This document shows positions 17,645 to 25,304 of a stretch of 64,000 bases of DNA, piece after piece. This DNA is from Comamonas flocculans. GTDB lineage: Bacteria > Pseudomonadota > Gammaproteobacteria > Burkholderiales > Burkholderiaceae_C. The stretch covers positions 1,116,001 to 1,180,000 of the forward strand of contig NZ_CP042344.1 in assembly GCF_007954405.1 (NCBI RefSeq), read 5' to 3'. Numbering within the stretch: position 1 is the stretch's first letter; every line of letters begins with the position of its first letter. The translations under genes were made by a program, and so were the position numbers. Under the pieces are notes generated by a model. That model worked only from the letters and a program-made list of their open reading frames with translations, had not been told where the DNA came from and did not search any database.

Positions 17645-19027
17645 ATGACCTCCATCTACGCACAGCGCCGTGCCCGCCTGGCTGCCCAGCTGGGCGAAGG
17701 CGCGATCGCGCTCATACCCACGGCGGCGGTGGCGCTGCGCAACCGCGACAGCGACTTTCCCTACCGGCACGACAGCTACTTCTACTACCTGAGCGGCTTC
17801 ACCGAACCCGACGCCTGGCTGGTGCTGGATGGCAGCGGCCACAGCAGCCTGTTTTGCCAGCCCAGGGACATGGAGCGCGAGATCTGGGACGGCTACCGCC
17901 TGGGGCCACAGGCCGCGGTGCAGAGCCTGGGCGTGGACGAGGCGTTTTCCAGCGCGGAACTCGAGCAGCGCATGCCCGCGCTGCTGGAAAACCGCCGCAC
18001 CGTGTGGTGGCCGTTTGCGGTGCACCGCGGTCTTGCCGCGCGGCTCGAAGGCTGGCTCGCGCAAGTGCGGGCACGCGCGCGCACCGGCGTGCTCTGCCCC
18101 GCGCACCAGAGCGACGTCTGCGCGCTGCTCGATGAGATGCGCCTGATCAAGGACAGCGGTGAACGGGAGACCATCCGCCGGGCGGCGCAGATCAGTGCCC
18201 TGGGCCACGTGCGCGCCATGCGGCGCAGCGCCCGCATGCTGCGCCAGGGCGAAGACGTGCGCGAATACCACCTCGAAGCCGAGCTGCTGCACGCCTTTCG
18301 CGAACACGGCGCGCAGGCCCCAGCCTACAACTCTATCGTGGCCGCCGGCGCCAATGCCTGCGTGCTGCACTACCGCGCCGGCGACACAGCGGTGCGCGAC
18401 GGCGAACTGGTCCTGATCGACGCCGCCTGCGAGCTCGATGGCTACGCCAGCGACATCACCCGCACCTTCCCCGCCAACGGGCGCTTCACCGGGCCGCAGC
18501 GCGCGCTCTACGACGTGGTGCTGGCCAGCCAGCAGGCCGCGGTTGCCGCCACCCGCCCCGGAGCACGCTTTGACGACCCGCACGACGCGGCGCTCGCCGT
18601 GCTGGCGCAGGGCATGCTGGACCTGCGGCTGCTCGATGCGAACACCGTGGGCAATGCGCAGGACGTGATCGCCAGCCGCGCCTATTTCCCCTTCTACATG
18701 CACCGCACCAGCCACTGGATGGGCATGGACGTGCACGACTGCGGCAGCTACGGCGAGCCCGGCGAGGCCAATCAGGCGCGCGAGGAGACGGACGCGCTCA
18801 GCGGCCAGGCGCTGCTCCGGCGCCCCAGCCGCATCCTGCGCCCCGGCATGGTGCTGACGATAGAACCGGGCATCTATGTGCGCCCGGACAGCGGCGCGCC
18901 ACCGGCCTTTCACGGCATGGGCATACGCATCGAAGACGACGCCATCGTGACGGATGAGGGCTGCGAACTGGTGAGCCGGGGCGTGCCGGTCGAGCCCGAG
19001 GCGATCGAAGCCCTGATGAAGGACTGA
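17645..19027 (+). CDS. pepP: Xaa-Pro aminopeptidase (aminopeptidase P)
   Basis: Cytoplasmic metallopeptidase (460 residues) that removes N-terminal residues preceding proline. The N-terminal domain (FPYRHDSYFYYLSGF) precedes a pita-bread catalytic domain. The five metal ligands are visible: two Asp in LIDAACELDGYASDITRTF, His in HRTSHWMGMDVHD, Glu in LTIEPGIYV and Glu in GIRIEDDAIV. The frame is open 52 codons upstream, but ATG 17645 begins the conserved N-terminus (MTSIYAQRRARL). It diverges from murU with a 59-base spacer. Confidence 0.96.
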   Translation: MTSIYAQRRARLAAQLGEGAIALIPTAAVALRNRDSDFPYRHDSYFYYLSGFTEPDAWLVLDGSGHSSLFCQPRDMEREIWDGYRLGPQAAVQSLGVDEAFSSAELEQRMPALLENRRTVWWPFAVHRGLAARLEGWLAQVRARARTGVLCPAHQSDVCALLDEMRLIKDSGERETIRRAAQISALGHVRAMRRSARMLRQGEDVREYHLEAELLHAFREHGAQAPAYNSIVAAGANACVLHYRAGDTAVRDGELVLIDAACELDGYASDITRTFPANGRFTGPQRALYDVVLASQQAAVAATRPGARFDDPHDAALAVLAQGMLDLRLLDANTVGNAQDVIASRAYFPFYMHRTSHWMGMDVHDCGSYGEPGEANQAREETDALSGQALLRRPSRILRPGMVLTIEPGIYVRPDSGAPPAFHGMGIRIEDDAIVTDEGCELVSRGVPVEPEAIEALMKD

Positions 19028-19099
19028 CACTGCAGCCGCCGCCCGATGCGGACGGCGTCGGCGCCGATGCAGACAAGGCTCAGGGAATCTTTTGCCCGT

Positions 19100-19118
19100 A
19101 ATGCGAATCGATGGCATT
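19100..19118 (+). promoter_or_regulatory. Fur-like palindrome upstream of the cupredoxin-FTR1 operon
   Basis: AATGCGAATCGATGGCATT is a 19-base imperfect inverted repeat with perfect AATGC/GCATT ends (six of nine arm positions pair), 60 bases upstream of the ATG at 19179. Position and downstream genes (iron uptake) suit a Fur operator; the match to the Fur consensus is only moderate. Confidence 0.4.
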
Positions 19119-19178
19119 GTCATTTTTGACTCACAATCGACAGTCCGGACGTTTTCCCGAACACAGAAAGCCTTTTTC

Positions 19179-19532
19179 ATGCTGCATCGACGCTCTTTCA
19201 ACACCAGGTTGCTGCAGGGTCTGGCCGCGGCGCTGGCCGGTCGGGCCGCTGCCGCCGCGGCCGAGGACCTCCCCGTCGCACGCGTCGAGTTCAACGACGG
19301 CGCGGTGAACACCCGTCTGATCGAGCTGCCCGCCGGCAAACGCTTCATGCTGGAGATGGTGAACACGGGCAAGACCCCGGCCGAATTCGAGTCGCGCTCG
19401 CTGGGCGTGGAAATCGTCATCCCGCCCGGCGCCACGCGCACGCGTCGCATGCCGCCCAAGCTCGCAGGCAAATACCCCTTCTTCGACGACTTCCACATGG
19501 AGACGACGCAGGGCCACCTCGTCATGAAATAG
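19179..19532 (+). CDS. Cupredoxin-domain periplasmic protein of an iron-uptake operon
   Basis: Small (117-residue) exported protein. A signal-like segment (about residues 1-26, ending in AAAAAAEDL) precedes a compact cupredoxin-type domain with FMLEMVNTGKTPAEFES, a turn IPPGATRT and a terminal FDDFHMETTQGHLVMK that supplies possible metal-binding His and Met. Such proteins accompany FTR1 permeases and are thought to handle or oxidise ferrous iron in the periplasm. The frame is open 29 codons further upstream, but ATG 19179 starts the signal sequence. It is followed after two bases by the FTR1 gene. Confidence 0.8.
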   Translation: MLHRRSFNTRLLQGLAAALAGRAAAAAAEDLPVARVEFNDGAVNTRLIELPAGKRFMLEMVNTGKTPAEFESRSLGVEIVIPPGATRTRRMPPKLAGKYPFFDDFHMETTQGHLVMK

Positions 19533-19534
19533 CC

Positions 19535-20368
19535 ATGGAACAAGTCGTCTTCGTGATCTGGCGCGAGAGCGTGGAAGCGCTGCTCGTCGTCGGCATCCTG
19601 TACAGCTGGCTCGCACGCACGCCGGGGGCCGAATCGGGCCGCCGCTGGCTCTGGGGCGGCGTGGTGGCCGGCCTGCTGCTGGCCGGCCTGCTGGGCCTGG
19701 GCATCTACAGCGCGCAGGAGCTGCTGATGGACTGGCAGGACCAGTTCCAGACCCTGATGGTGCTGGTGGCCGCGGCACTGATCGTGCAGATGGTGCTGTG
19801 GATGCGCGCGCACGGACGCACGCTCAAACGCGAGCTGGAGCAGGGCCTGACGCGCAACCTGCAGCAGCAGAACTGGTGGGGCGTGGCGGTGCTGGCGGCA
19901 CTGGCCATCGCTCGCGAGGGCAGCGAAGCCGTGGTCTTCCTGTACGGAACGCTGGCGGCCGCGCCCGCGAGCGAGCTGCCCTGGATGGGCCTGGCCGCGC
20001 TGGGCGGCCTGGCGGCGGCGCTGGCCACCTTCTGGCTGCTGCAGCTGGGCGGCAAAGTGCTGACCTGGCCCCGGTTTTTCCGCATCACCGAGATCCTGCT
20101 GCTGCTGCTGGCGGCCTCGCTCATCGTCACCGGGGTGGAGAAGCTGCAGATGCTGGAATGGCTGCCCACGCTGGCGGACGGCATCTGGGACACTTCCTGG
20201 CTGCTGCCCGACATGGGGCGCGTGGGCGGTCTGGTGGCCGGCATCACGGGCTACCGCGCCCAGCCCTCGCTGATGACGGTGCTGGTCTATGCCGCCTACT
20301 GGCTGCTGATGGCCGTCCTGCTGCGCCGCCCGGCTGCCGCGCCCAGGCCCACGCACCAGGCCGCCTGA
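19535..20368 (+). CDS. efeU: FTR1-family iron permease (EfeU-like)
   Basis: Inner-membrane iron permease of 277 residues with about seven hydrophobic helices. Both REXXE iron-binding motifs are intact: RESVE (residues 10-14) and REGSE (127-131). It starts two bases after the cupredoxin gene, so the two form an operon comparable to EfeUO/FTR systems, without a recognisable DyP peroxidase. A separate C-terminal remnant of another FTR1-type gene lies at about 23.0-23.2 kb. Confidence 0.93.
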   Translation: MEQVVFVIWRESVEALLVVGILYSWLARTPGAESGRRWLWGGVVAGLLLAGLLGLGIYSAQELLMDWQDQFQTLMVLVAAALIVQMVLWMRAHGRTLKRELEQGLTRNLQQQNWWGVAVLAALAIAREGSEAVVFLYGTLAAAPASELPWMGLAALGGLAAALATFWLLQLGGKVLTWPRFFRITEILLLLLAASLIVTGVEKLQMLEWLPTLADGIWDTSWLLPDMGRVGGLVAGITGYRAQPSLMTVLVYAAYWLLMAVLLRRPAAAPRPTHQAA

Positions 20369-20444
20369 AGGGGCGCAGCCCGTGCCTGGCCCCGGTCGGG
20401 CCGGGCACAATGGCCGCAACTCCCTTTTCACGGAAGCAGCGCAC

Positions 20445-21887
20445 ATGTCCGCCCACATACGACGGGCCACCAAGATCGTGGCCACCTTGGGTCCCGCCTC
20501 CGGCAATCTTTCCTTGCTGGAGAAAATGATAGCTACCGGCGTCAACGTGGTGCGCCTGAACTTCAGCCACGGCCAGGCGCGCGAACATCAGGAGCGCGCG
20601 GCCATGGTGCGTGAAGCCTCCACGCGCGCCGGGCGCGAAGTCGCAATCATGGCCGACCTGCAGGGCCCGAAGATCCGCGTCGGCACTTTCGAGCAGGGCA
20701 AGGTGCTGCTGCGCGAAGGCCAGGACTTCACGCTCGATGCGGCGCGCCAGACGCCGGGCGACGTCACGGCCGTGGGGCTGGACTACAAGGAATTGCCGCA
20801 CGACGTGCGCCGTGGCGATGTGCTGCTGCTCAACGACGGGCTGATCGTGCTGCGCGTCGAAGACATCGAGGGCGATGCGGTGCACACCAGCGTGGTCATA
20901 GGCGGTGAGCTCTCGGACCACAAGGGCATCAACCGCCAGGGCGGCGGCCTGAGCGCGCCGGCCCTGACCGCCAAGGACATGGAAGACATCCGCACCGCCA
21001 TGTCCTTCCAGGCAGACTACGTGGCCGTGAGTTTTCCCAAGAACGCCACCGACATGGAGATGGCGCGCCAACTGTGCAACGTGGCCGGAGCCCAGTGGCG
21101 GCACAAGCCCGGCATGATCGCCAAGATCGAGCGTGCCGAGGCGGTGCCGCGCCTGCAGGAAATACTGCAGGCTTCCGACGGCATCATGGTGGCGCGCGGC
21201 GACCTGGCGGTGGAGGTGGGCAATGCGACGGTGCCGGCGCTGCAAAAGAAGATGATCCGCGCGGCGCGCGGCATGGACAAGGTGGTGATCACCGCCACGC
21301 AGATGATGGAGAGCATGATCACCAACCCCGTACCCACGCGCGCCGAGGTCAGCGACGTGGCCAACGCGGTGCTCGACGGCACCGACGCGGTGATGCTCAG
21401 CGCCGAAACCGCCGCAGGCAAATACCCGCTGGAGACGGTGGAGCAGGTGGCGCGCATCTGCGCCGCCGCCGAAGCCGCCGAAGACCTGGAGCACGACGCC
21501 GATTTCGGCGTGCAGGCCCTGGGGCGCGTGGACCAGTCCATCGCCATGGGCGCGCTGTTCACGGCGCAGCACCTCGGCGCCAAGGCCATCGTGGCGATGA
21601 CGGACAGCGGCTCCACCGCGCTGTGGATGAGCCGCAAGCGCGTGCATATTCCCATCTACGCGCTCACGCCCAAGATCAGCACGCAGCGGCGCATGGCCAT
21701 CTATCGCAACGTGCGCCCGCTGCTGATGGACACCAGCGCAGACCGCGACACCGCCCTGGCCCAGGCCGAAGTGCAGCTCAAGGAGCGCAACATCGTGCGC
21801 TCGGGCGACCTGTACGCCATCACCTGCGGCGAACCCATGGGCCAGCCCGGCGGCACCAACATGCTCAAGATCTGCAAGGTGCGCTGA
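20445..21887 (+). CDS. pyk: Pyruvate kinase
   Basis: Converts phosphoenolpyruvate and ADP to pyruvate and ATP, the last step of glycolysis. Length is 480 residues. Visible hallmarks are RRATKIVATLGPAS, VVRLNFSHG, the active-site signature MIAKIERAEAV and the ARGDLAVEVG loop, then NAVLDGTDAVMLSAETAAGKYP. The frame is open 21 codons upstream, but ATG 20445 gives the standard N-terminus. It is monocistronic, 76 bases after the FTR1 gene. Confidence 0.97.
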   Translation: MSAHIRRATKIVATLGPASGNLSLLEKMIATGVNVVRLNFSHGQAREHQERAAMVREASTRAGREVAIMADLQGPKIRVGTFEQGKVLLREGQDFTLDAARQTPGDVTAVGLDYKELPHDVRRGDVLLLNDGLIVLRVEDIEGDAVHTSVVIGGELSDHKGINRQGGGLSAPALTAKDMEDIRTAMSFQADYVAVSFPKNATDMEMARQLCNVAGAQWRHKPGMIAKIERAEAVPRLQEILQASDGIMVARGDLAVEVGNATVPALQKKMIRAARGMDKVVITATQMMESMITNPVPTRAEVSDVANAVLDGTDAVMLSAETAAGKYPLETVEQVARICAAAEAAEDLEHDADFGVQALGRVDQSIAMGALFTAQHLGAKAIVAMTDSGSTALWMSRKRVHIPIYALTPKISTQRRMAIYRNVRPLLMDTSADRDTALAQAEVQLKERNIVRSGDLYAITCGEPMGQPGGTNMLKICKVR

Positions 21888-22015
21888 CCGGGTACGACTG
21901 CGCGCACCCCGGCACCGGCTCGCGCCGCAGCAGGCCATGCCAGGCGCCTCGCGCCCGGCGCGGGGAGCATGGCGCCACGCCCTCAACTTGCCAGGCACGC
22001 TTTCCGGGGCCGCGC

Positions 22016-22801
22016 ATGCGCAACATTCTCGACTTCACCTCTTGGCACACTCTGCTGACTACCGCCATCGGCCTCCTGCTCGCATCCCTGCTGATGGTCG
22101 GCATCCGGCTGGTGCTGATGCAGACCCTGCAGCGCCGCCGTGAACGCGAGAACCGGCAGATCAACGAGCGCCTGCGCACGCTGATTGCAGCCTACAAGAC
22201 ACTGGGCGGCTCGTTCACGGGCGACCTGTCGGTAGACCCCGCCCACAAGCGCGACCAGCGCACCGAGGCGGGTGCGGCCCCTGATGGCGCCAGCGACGGC
22301 CAAGCCAGCGCCACCAACGCCGACCAGGCACCAGACAGCGAACCCGACTCCGCCGCTTCGGCCGATCCATCGCTGCCCTCTGAAAGCGTGGCCGAACGCC
22401 GGCGGCGCACCCGCGACGCGGTCGAGGCGGCGCTGTCCGACATCATCCTGCTGGGCACCGAAGAGCAGGTGCGCCTGGCCGCCACCGCCGCCAACGACAT
22501 GGTGATGGGCCGCACGGTGCACCTGGCAGCACTGGTGCATTCGCTGCGCGACTTCATCCGTGCGGCACTGTGGCTGGAGCCCATCCCGCACGACGTGCAT
22601 GTCCCCGATCAAGGCCCCTTGCGGCCCAGCGCGGGAGGCGGCGGTGCCCGCGGTACGCGGGGCGCGGCGGCGGGAGGTGGCGCCTCGGGAGGACGGGGTG
22701 GTGGTGGTGCTGGAGGAGGAAGTGGTGGAATGGGGATGGGCGTCGGGATGGGGGTGGGCAAGCACACGCCGGGTGACGCACCCACCAGCGGCATGGTTTG
22801 A
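22016..22801 (+). CDS. Single-pass membrane protein with glycine-rich tail, function unknown
   Basis: Not recognised as a named family. The 261-residue product has one membrane helix near the N-terminus (about residues 12-33), a basic juxtamembrane stretch (QRRRERENRQINERLRTLI), a polar linker, a conserved-looking helical domain (EAALSDIILLGTEEQVRLAA ... LVHSLRDFIRAAL) and, from about residue 205, an almost pure Gly/Ala/Met tail. Similar cytoplasm-facing proteins occur as conserved hypotheticals in Burkholderiales. The same frame is open back into pyk, so the ATG at 22016 is chosen because it opens the membrane segment. Confidence 0.65.
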   Translation: MRNILDFTSWHTLLTTAIGLLLASLLMVGIRLVLMQTLQRRRERENRQINERLRTLIAAYKTLGGSFTGDLSVDPAHKRDQRTEAGAAPDGASDGQASATNADQAPDSEPDSAASADPSLPSESVAERRRRTRDAVEAALSDIILLGTEEQVRLAATAANDMVMGRTVHLAALVHSLRDFIRAALWLEPIPHDVHVPDQGPLRPSAGGGGARGTRGAAAGGGASGGRGGGGAGGGSGGMGMGVGMGVGKHTPGDAPTSGMV

Positions 22802-22959
22802 ACCGACGGGACACGCGCACGGGGCTATGGACCCGGTGGATGCCAGCTCCAGGAGCTCGGCCTGCGCGCGTCAAGGCTTGCCGCGTGCGCTGGCCCCATG
22901 CAAATGCCGGCGCCCCCCCGGTTCGCGCCGCAGAGCGGACAGCTCCGCCACCCCGGCGT

Positions 22960-23178
22960 CCGCGCCGCTTTCCTGCGGTTCGCCCACAGCCCGCCCGCGA
23001 TCAGCACCAGCGCCAGCGCCTGCAAGCCAAGCCCCTCGGCCGTCGGGTGGATGCCCAGTAGCGGCAGCGAAACGAAGCGCACCGCCGTGGCATCGATGAC
23101 GCCCGCCTCCTGCAGCGCCGCCACGCCCCCGCCGATGAAGACGACGGCCATCAGCGCCAGCAGCTCTCTTTTCGGGAA
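22960..23178 (-). pseudogene. C-terminal remnant of an FTR1-type permease gene
   Basis: On the minus strand the peptide LLALMAVVFIGGGVAALQEA followed by GVIDATAVRFVSLPLLGIHP and TAEGLGLQALALVLIAGGLW matches the end of long FTR1-family permeases, which carry a typical ALQEAG segment. No N-terminal part or REXXE motif is present: upstream (above 23178) the sequence becomes the promoter region of a toxin-antitoxin module. The frame continues past the expected end to 22825 with unrelated residues. It reads as the stub of an iron permease cut off by rearrangement. The rest of the 482-base gap between 22802 and 23283 shows nothing else. Confidence 0.55.
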
Positions 23179-23225
23179 TACCCGTTCACGGATACCCAAC
23201 CCGCTTTCGGGCCAAGAAATCGACA

Positions 23226-23243
23226 AACCCACATTTGCGGGTT
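23226..23243. promoter_or_regulatory. Inverted repeat upstream of the first antitoxin gene
   Basis: AACCC-N8-GGGTT, 40 bases before the antitoxin ATG. Type II antitoxins commonly repress their own promoters by binding such palindromes; that role here is inference from position. Confidence 0.35.
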
Positions 23244-23283
23244 AGGGTGAACGCCATCACCAGCACCCTGCGAGAGCCGCACC

Positions 23284-23532
23284 ATGAGCCGCCTGACCAT
23301 CGACGTGACCGAGCAGCAGCACCAGAGCCGCAAGGCCATGGCCGCGCTGGCGGGCAAGACCATCCAGCAATATGCGCCGGAGCGGCTGCTGTCCTTGGAT
23401 GAAGAGCAGGCCCTGCAAGAGCTGAAAGCCCTGCTGCTGGAGCGCCTGGCCGAGGCCGAGCGCGGCGAAGTCTCGCCGCTCAGCGCCGTTGAAATCGCCG
23501 ACGAAGTAGCGCGCGAAACCAGCGCGGCATGA
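23284..23532 (+). CDS. Antitoxin of a ParE-type toxin-antitoxin module
   Basis: An 82-residue antitoxin-like protein. The N-terminus MSRLTIDVTEQQHQSRKAMA with AALAGKTIQQYAPERLL resembles the ParD/PaaA2-like partners of ParE toxins, and the C-terminal half (QALQELKALLLERLAEAERG) is helical and charged, as expected for the toxin-wrapping arm. The frame is intact. Its stop overlaps the start of the broken toxin gene (ATGA), the usual arrangement. With the toxin dead it may persist as an orphan repressor or decoy antitoxin. Confidence 0.72.
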   Translation: MSRLTIDVTEQQHQSRKAMAALAGKTIQQYAPERLLSLDEEQALQELKALLLERLAEAERGEVSPLSAVEIADEVARETSAA

Positions 23533-23793
23533 CCCGGCAGCGCCCCTACACGCTCACCTGCCGCGCAAGTGCCGACCTGAGCCACATCAGCCTCCACACC
23601 GCCGCGAAGTGAGGCGAGGCCCAGCGGCAAACCTACGTCCGGCAGTTCCAGACCGCCACCACCGCCCTGGCCGCCGACCAAGGCCCCTGCAAGGACTGGG
23701 GCCACTTGCTGCCCCGCCTGCGTGTCAAAGCCGTCGGCAGCCACTACCTCTTTGGCGTGCGCCAGCCGGGCGGCGCGCTGCGCGTGCCACTGG
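23529..23793 (+). pseudogene. ParE-family toxin, broken by an in-frame stop and a lost 3' end
   Basis: Translation from ATG 23529 gives YTLTCRASADLSHISLHTAA and then TGA at 23610-23612, where ParE proteins have Trp (the next residues, GEAQRQTYVRQF, continue the family pattern in the same frame). The rest, including HLLPRLRVKAVGSHYLFGVR, is recognisably ParE up to about 23793. The expected C-terminal strand with the HERMD-type motif is missing and the sequence runs into the promoter of the next module. A TGG-to-TGA change plus a 3' deletion explains it. The toxin should be inactive. Confidence 0.75.
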
Positions 23794-23853
23794 AAAATGT
23801 GGCCCCGCCGTGGACACATGAGGGCCACAATGAAGCCCTCAAGGAGAAACCCC

Positions 23854-24111
23854 ATGGATACCGTCGTCAAGGCAAGAGTGACCGAGGCCGACAAACTGGC
23901 CGCCGCGGAAGTCCTGCGTGAAATGGGCCTGACCATTTCCGACCTGCTGCGCATGACCGTCATCAGGACGGCCAAAACCCGGCAAATCCCCTTCGAGGTG
24001 GGCCTGAGCCCGGTCAACCAGTCGGTGGTCGATGAGATCGAAGCCGGCCAGGCCCTGCGGGCCAGCCGCGACGTCGATCTGGAACTCCCCTCCGGCAAGA
24101 CGCGCGGCTGA
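23854..24111 (+). CDS. RelB/DinJ-family antitoxin
   Basis: An 85-residue antitoxin with an N-terminal ribbon-helix-helix region (MDTVVKARVTEADKLAAAEV followed by LREMGLTISDLLRMTVIRTA), typical of DinJ/RelB. A good ribosome site (AAGGAG) stands about seven bases before ATG 23854. The same frame is open 44 codons upstream but reads as noise. The last base of its stop codon is shared with the ATG of the YafQ-like toxin remnant. Confidence 0.85.
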   Translation: MDTVVKARVTEADKLAAAEVLREMGLTISDLLRMTVIRTAKTRQIPFEVGLSPVNQSVVDEIEAGQALRASRDVDLELPSGKTRG

Positions 24112-24335
24112 TGCGCGATCTTTTCGTCTCCAGCCAGTTCAGGAAAGACCTGCAACGCGAGTACGCCGGCCAGCACAAGGCGCTGCGTGAAGAACTGGCC
24201 CTGGTGCTCGGACGGCTGATGTTCGACGTGCCGCTGGAAATGCGGCACAAAGACCACGGCCTGACCGGCAACTGGGCGGGTTCGGGTGGAGTGGGCTGGG
24301 CGGTCATGGAAAAAGAAGGCTGCCTGTGGATGTAG
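24111..24335 (+). pseudogene. YafQ-family toxin truncated after its first two thirds
   Basis: Begins like YafQ mRNA interferases (MRDLFVSSQFRKDLQREYAG), keeps the RHKDHGLTGNWAG segment with one catalytic-region His, then loses homology at about 24280. The following YRDxHxxPD and terminal GTH-type segments, which hold the remaining catalytic residues of YafQ, are absent and replaced by SGGVGWAVMEKEGCLWM. The 74-residue frame is therefore a truncated toxin, probably inactive. The new tail is antisense to what looks like the start of fecR. Confidence 0.75.
24280..24309 (-). pseudogene. First codons of a lost gene downstream of fecI, possibly fecR
   Basis: On the minus strand, 86 bases after the sigma-factor stop, an ATG opens MTAQPTPPEP before running into the truncated toxin sequence. 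The position (right after a fecI-type gene) and the Pro/Ala-rich opening suit a FecR anti-sigma regulator, but ten codons are too few to identify a protein. Confidence 0.35.
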
Positions 24336-24395
24336 ACGTACCAGCGACGCGCAATACGGTAGCGCGCCAGCGGCCCATGCGGGATTTTCGCCGCG

Positions 24396-24953
24396 TCATG
24401 GCGCGGGGCGTTTCTTGCGCCCCCGCGCCGGTGCGGGGCGCGCTTCGGCGCCTTCGCGCTCCTGCAGGCACTGCCAGCAGGCCTGCATGGCAATGCGCAA
24501 CTGCATTTCCACGGTGCGCGGCGAAATCTGCATGCGTGCAGCGATCTCGGCGTAGGACAGGCCGTCGAACTTGTACAGGATGAAGGCTTCACGGCAGCGC
24601 GGTGGCAGTTGCTCGATGACGGCGGTGACGGCCGCCAGATTTTCACGCTCGGCCACGATGGCGTCCGGCTGGCGCGACGGCGGGCCTGGCAGGTCTTCCA
24701 GGCCCAGTTCCCGGTCGTCCAGCGAGGCGCCCATGCCGGCCGCGGCGCGTACTTCGGCGCGGCGGTAGCGGTCCACCACGAGGTTGCGTGCCGTGCGGTA
24801 CAGCAGCGCGCACGGGTTGCGCACCGGCCGGCCCGACTGCTGCGCGGCCAGCACGCGGGCGTAGCTCTCCTGCGTCAGGTCGGCCGCAGCCTTGCGGCTG
24901 TTCACGGCGCGGGCGATGAAGTTCAGCAGTTCGCGGTAATGGCGTTCGAGCAC
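24396..24953 (-). CDS. FecI-like ECF sigma factor
   Basis: Extracytoplasmic-function sigma factor of 185 residues. Region 2 (ADLTQESYARVLAAQQSG, then NPCALLYRTARNLVVDRYRR) and region 4 (LPPRCREAFILYKFDGLSYA with EIAARMQISPRTVEMQL) are complete, in the form typical of iron-starvation sigma factors. A basic Pro/Arg tail follows. A strong Fur-like palindrome lies 61 bases upstream of the start. Its usual partners, a FecR regulator and a TonB receptor, are missing here; only a possible ten-codon fecR stub remains, so it may be an orphan. Confidence 0.9.
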   Translation of the reverse strand: MLERHYRELLNFIARAVNSRKAAADLTQESYARVLAAQQSGRPVRNPCALLYRTARNLVVDRYRRAEVRAAAGMGASLDDRELGLEDLPGPPSRQPDAIVAERENLAAVTAVIEQLPPRCREAFILYKFDGLSYAEIAARMQISPRTVEMQLRIAMQACWQCLQEREGAEARPAPARGRKKRPAP

Positions 24954-25013
24954 GGGACGGCCGTGGATACAAGGGGGCGAGGCGGCGGCCAGCGGCGCTG
25001 TCTCATGAAATCA

Positions 25014-25032
25014 AATGGGAATCGTTCTCATT
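25014..25032 (-). promoter_or_regulatory. Fur-like operator of the fecI-type gene
   Basis: AATGGGAATCGTTCTCATT is a 19-base palindrome in which seven of nine arm positions pair. It closely matches the GATAATGATAATCATTATC-type Fur consensus in the form often seen in betaproteobacteria, and lies about 60 bases upstream of the sigma-factor ATG. Confidence 0.7.
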
Positions 25033-25110
25033 ATTGCCGATGCAACGGCAGCCGCGGCCAGCACCGGCAGTACGCACCACGCCAAAAGTGGACCGACTGT
25101 AGAATTACGA

Positions 25111-25129
25111 ACGAGAATCGTTATCATTT
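25111..25129 (+). promoter_or_regulatory. Second Fur-like site, facing the DUF2325 gene
   Basis: AACGAGAATCGTTATCATT, six of nine arm positions pairing, lies about 80 bases from the first site in the same divergent region (24954-25154). It is 26 bases before a small ORF and about 170 before the DUF2325 gene, and suggests iron control of the rightward transcript. Confidence 0.55.
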
Positions 25130-25154
25130 AATTGACCGAGATCGGATAGCTGCC

Positions 25155-25304
25155 ATGGCCCATGCCCTGAAGCCTGTTTGCATGAAAGCGCCATCCGCGC
25201 CGCGCCGCGCACGACAGCCGCTCGGTTGCCGGACCCGCCCTCCACGCCCGGCAAGGCGGCGGACGCGCGCCCGTAAGGCGCCCGTGACGAGGAGCCTGCC
25301 GTGA
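25155..25304 (+). CDS. Small basic ORF coupled to the DUF2325 gene
   Basis: A 49-codon frame (MAHALKPVCMKAPSAPRRAR...) very rich in Arg and Pro, directly downstream of a Fur-like site, ending with its TGA overlapping the GTG start of the next gene (GTGA). The overlap hints at translational coupling or a leader peptide. The composition could equally be chance in GC-rich DNA, and there is no strong ribosome site. The frame is also open upstream. Confidence 0.3.
   Translation: MAHALKPVCMKAPSAPRRARQPLGCRTRPPRPARRRTRARKAPVTRSLP

Noticed and set aside
17582-20545. A 987-codon open frame on the minus strand opposite pepP, the FTR1 operon and part of pyk
   Set aside because: It is antisense to clearly conserved genes, has the His/Arg/Gly/Ala-rich composition of shadow frames in GC-rich DNA and shows no protein-family motif.
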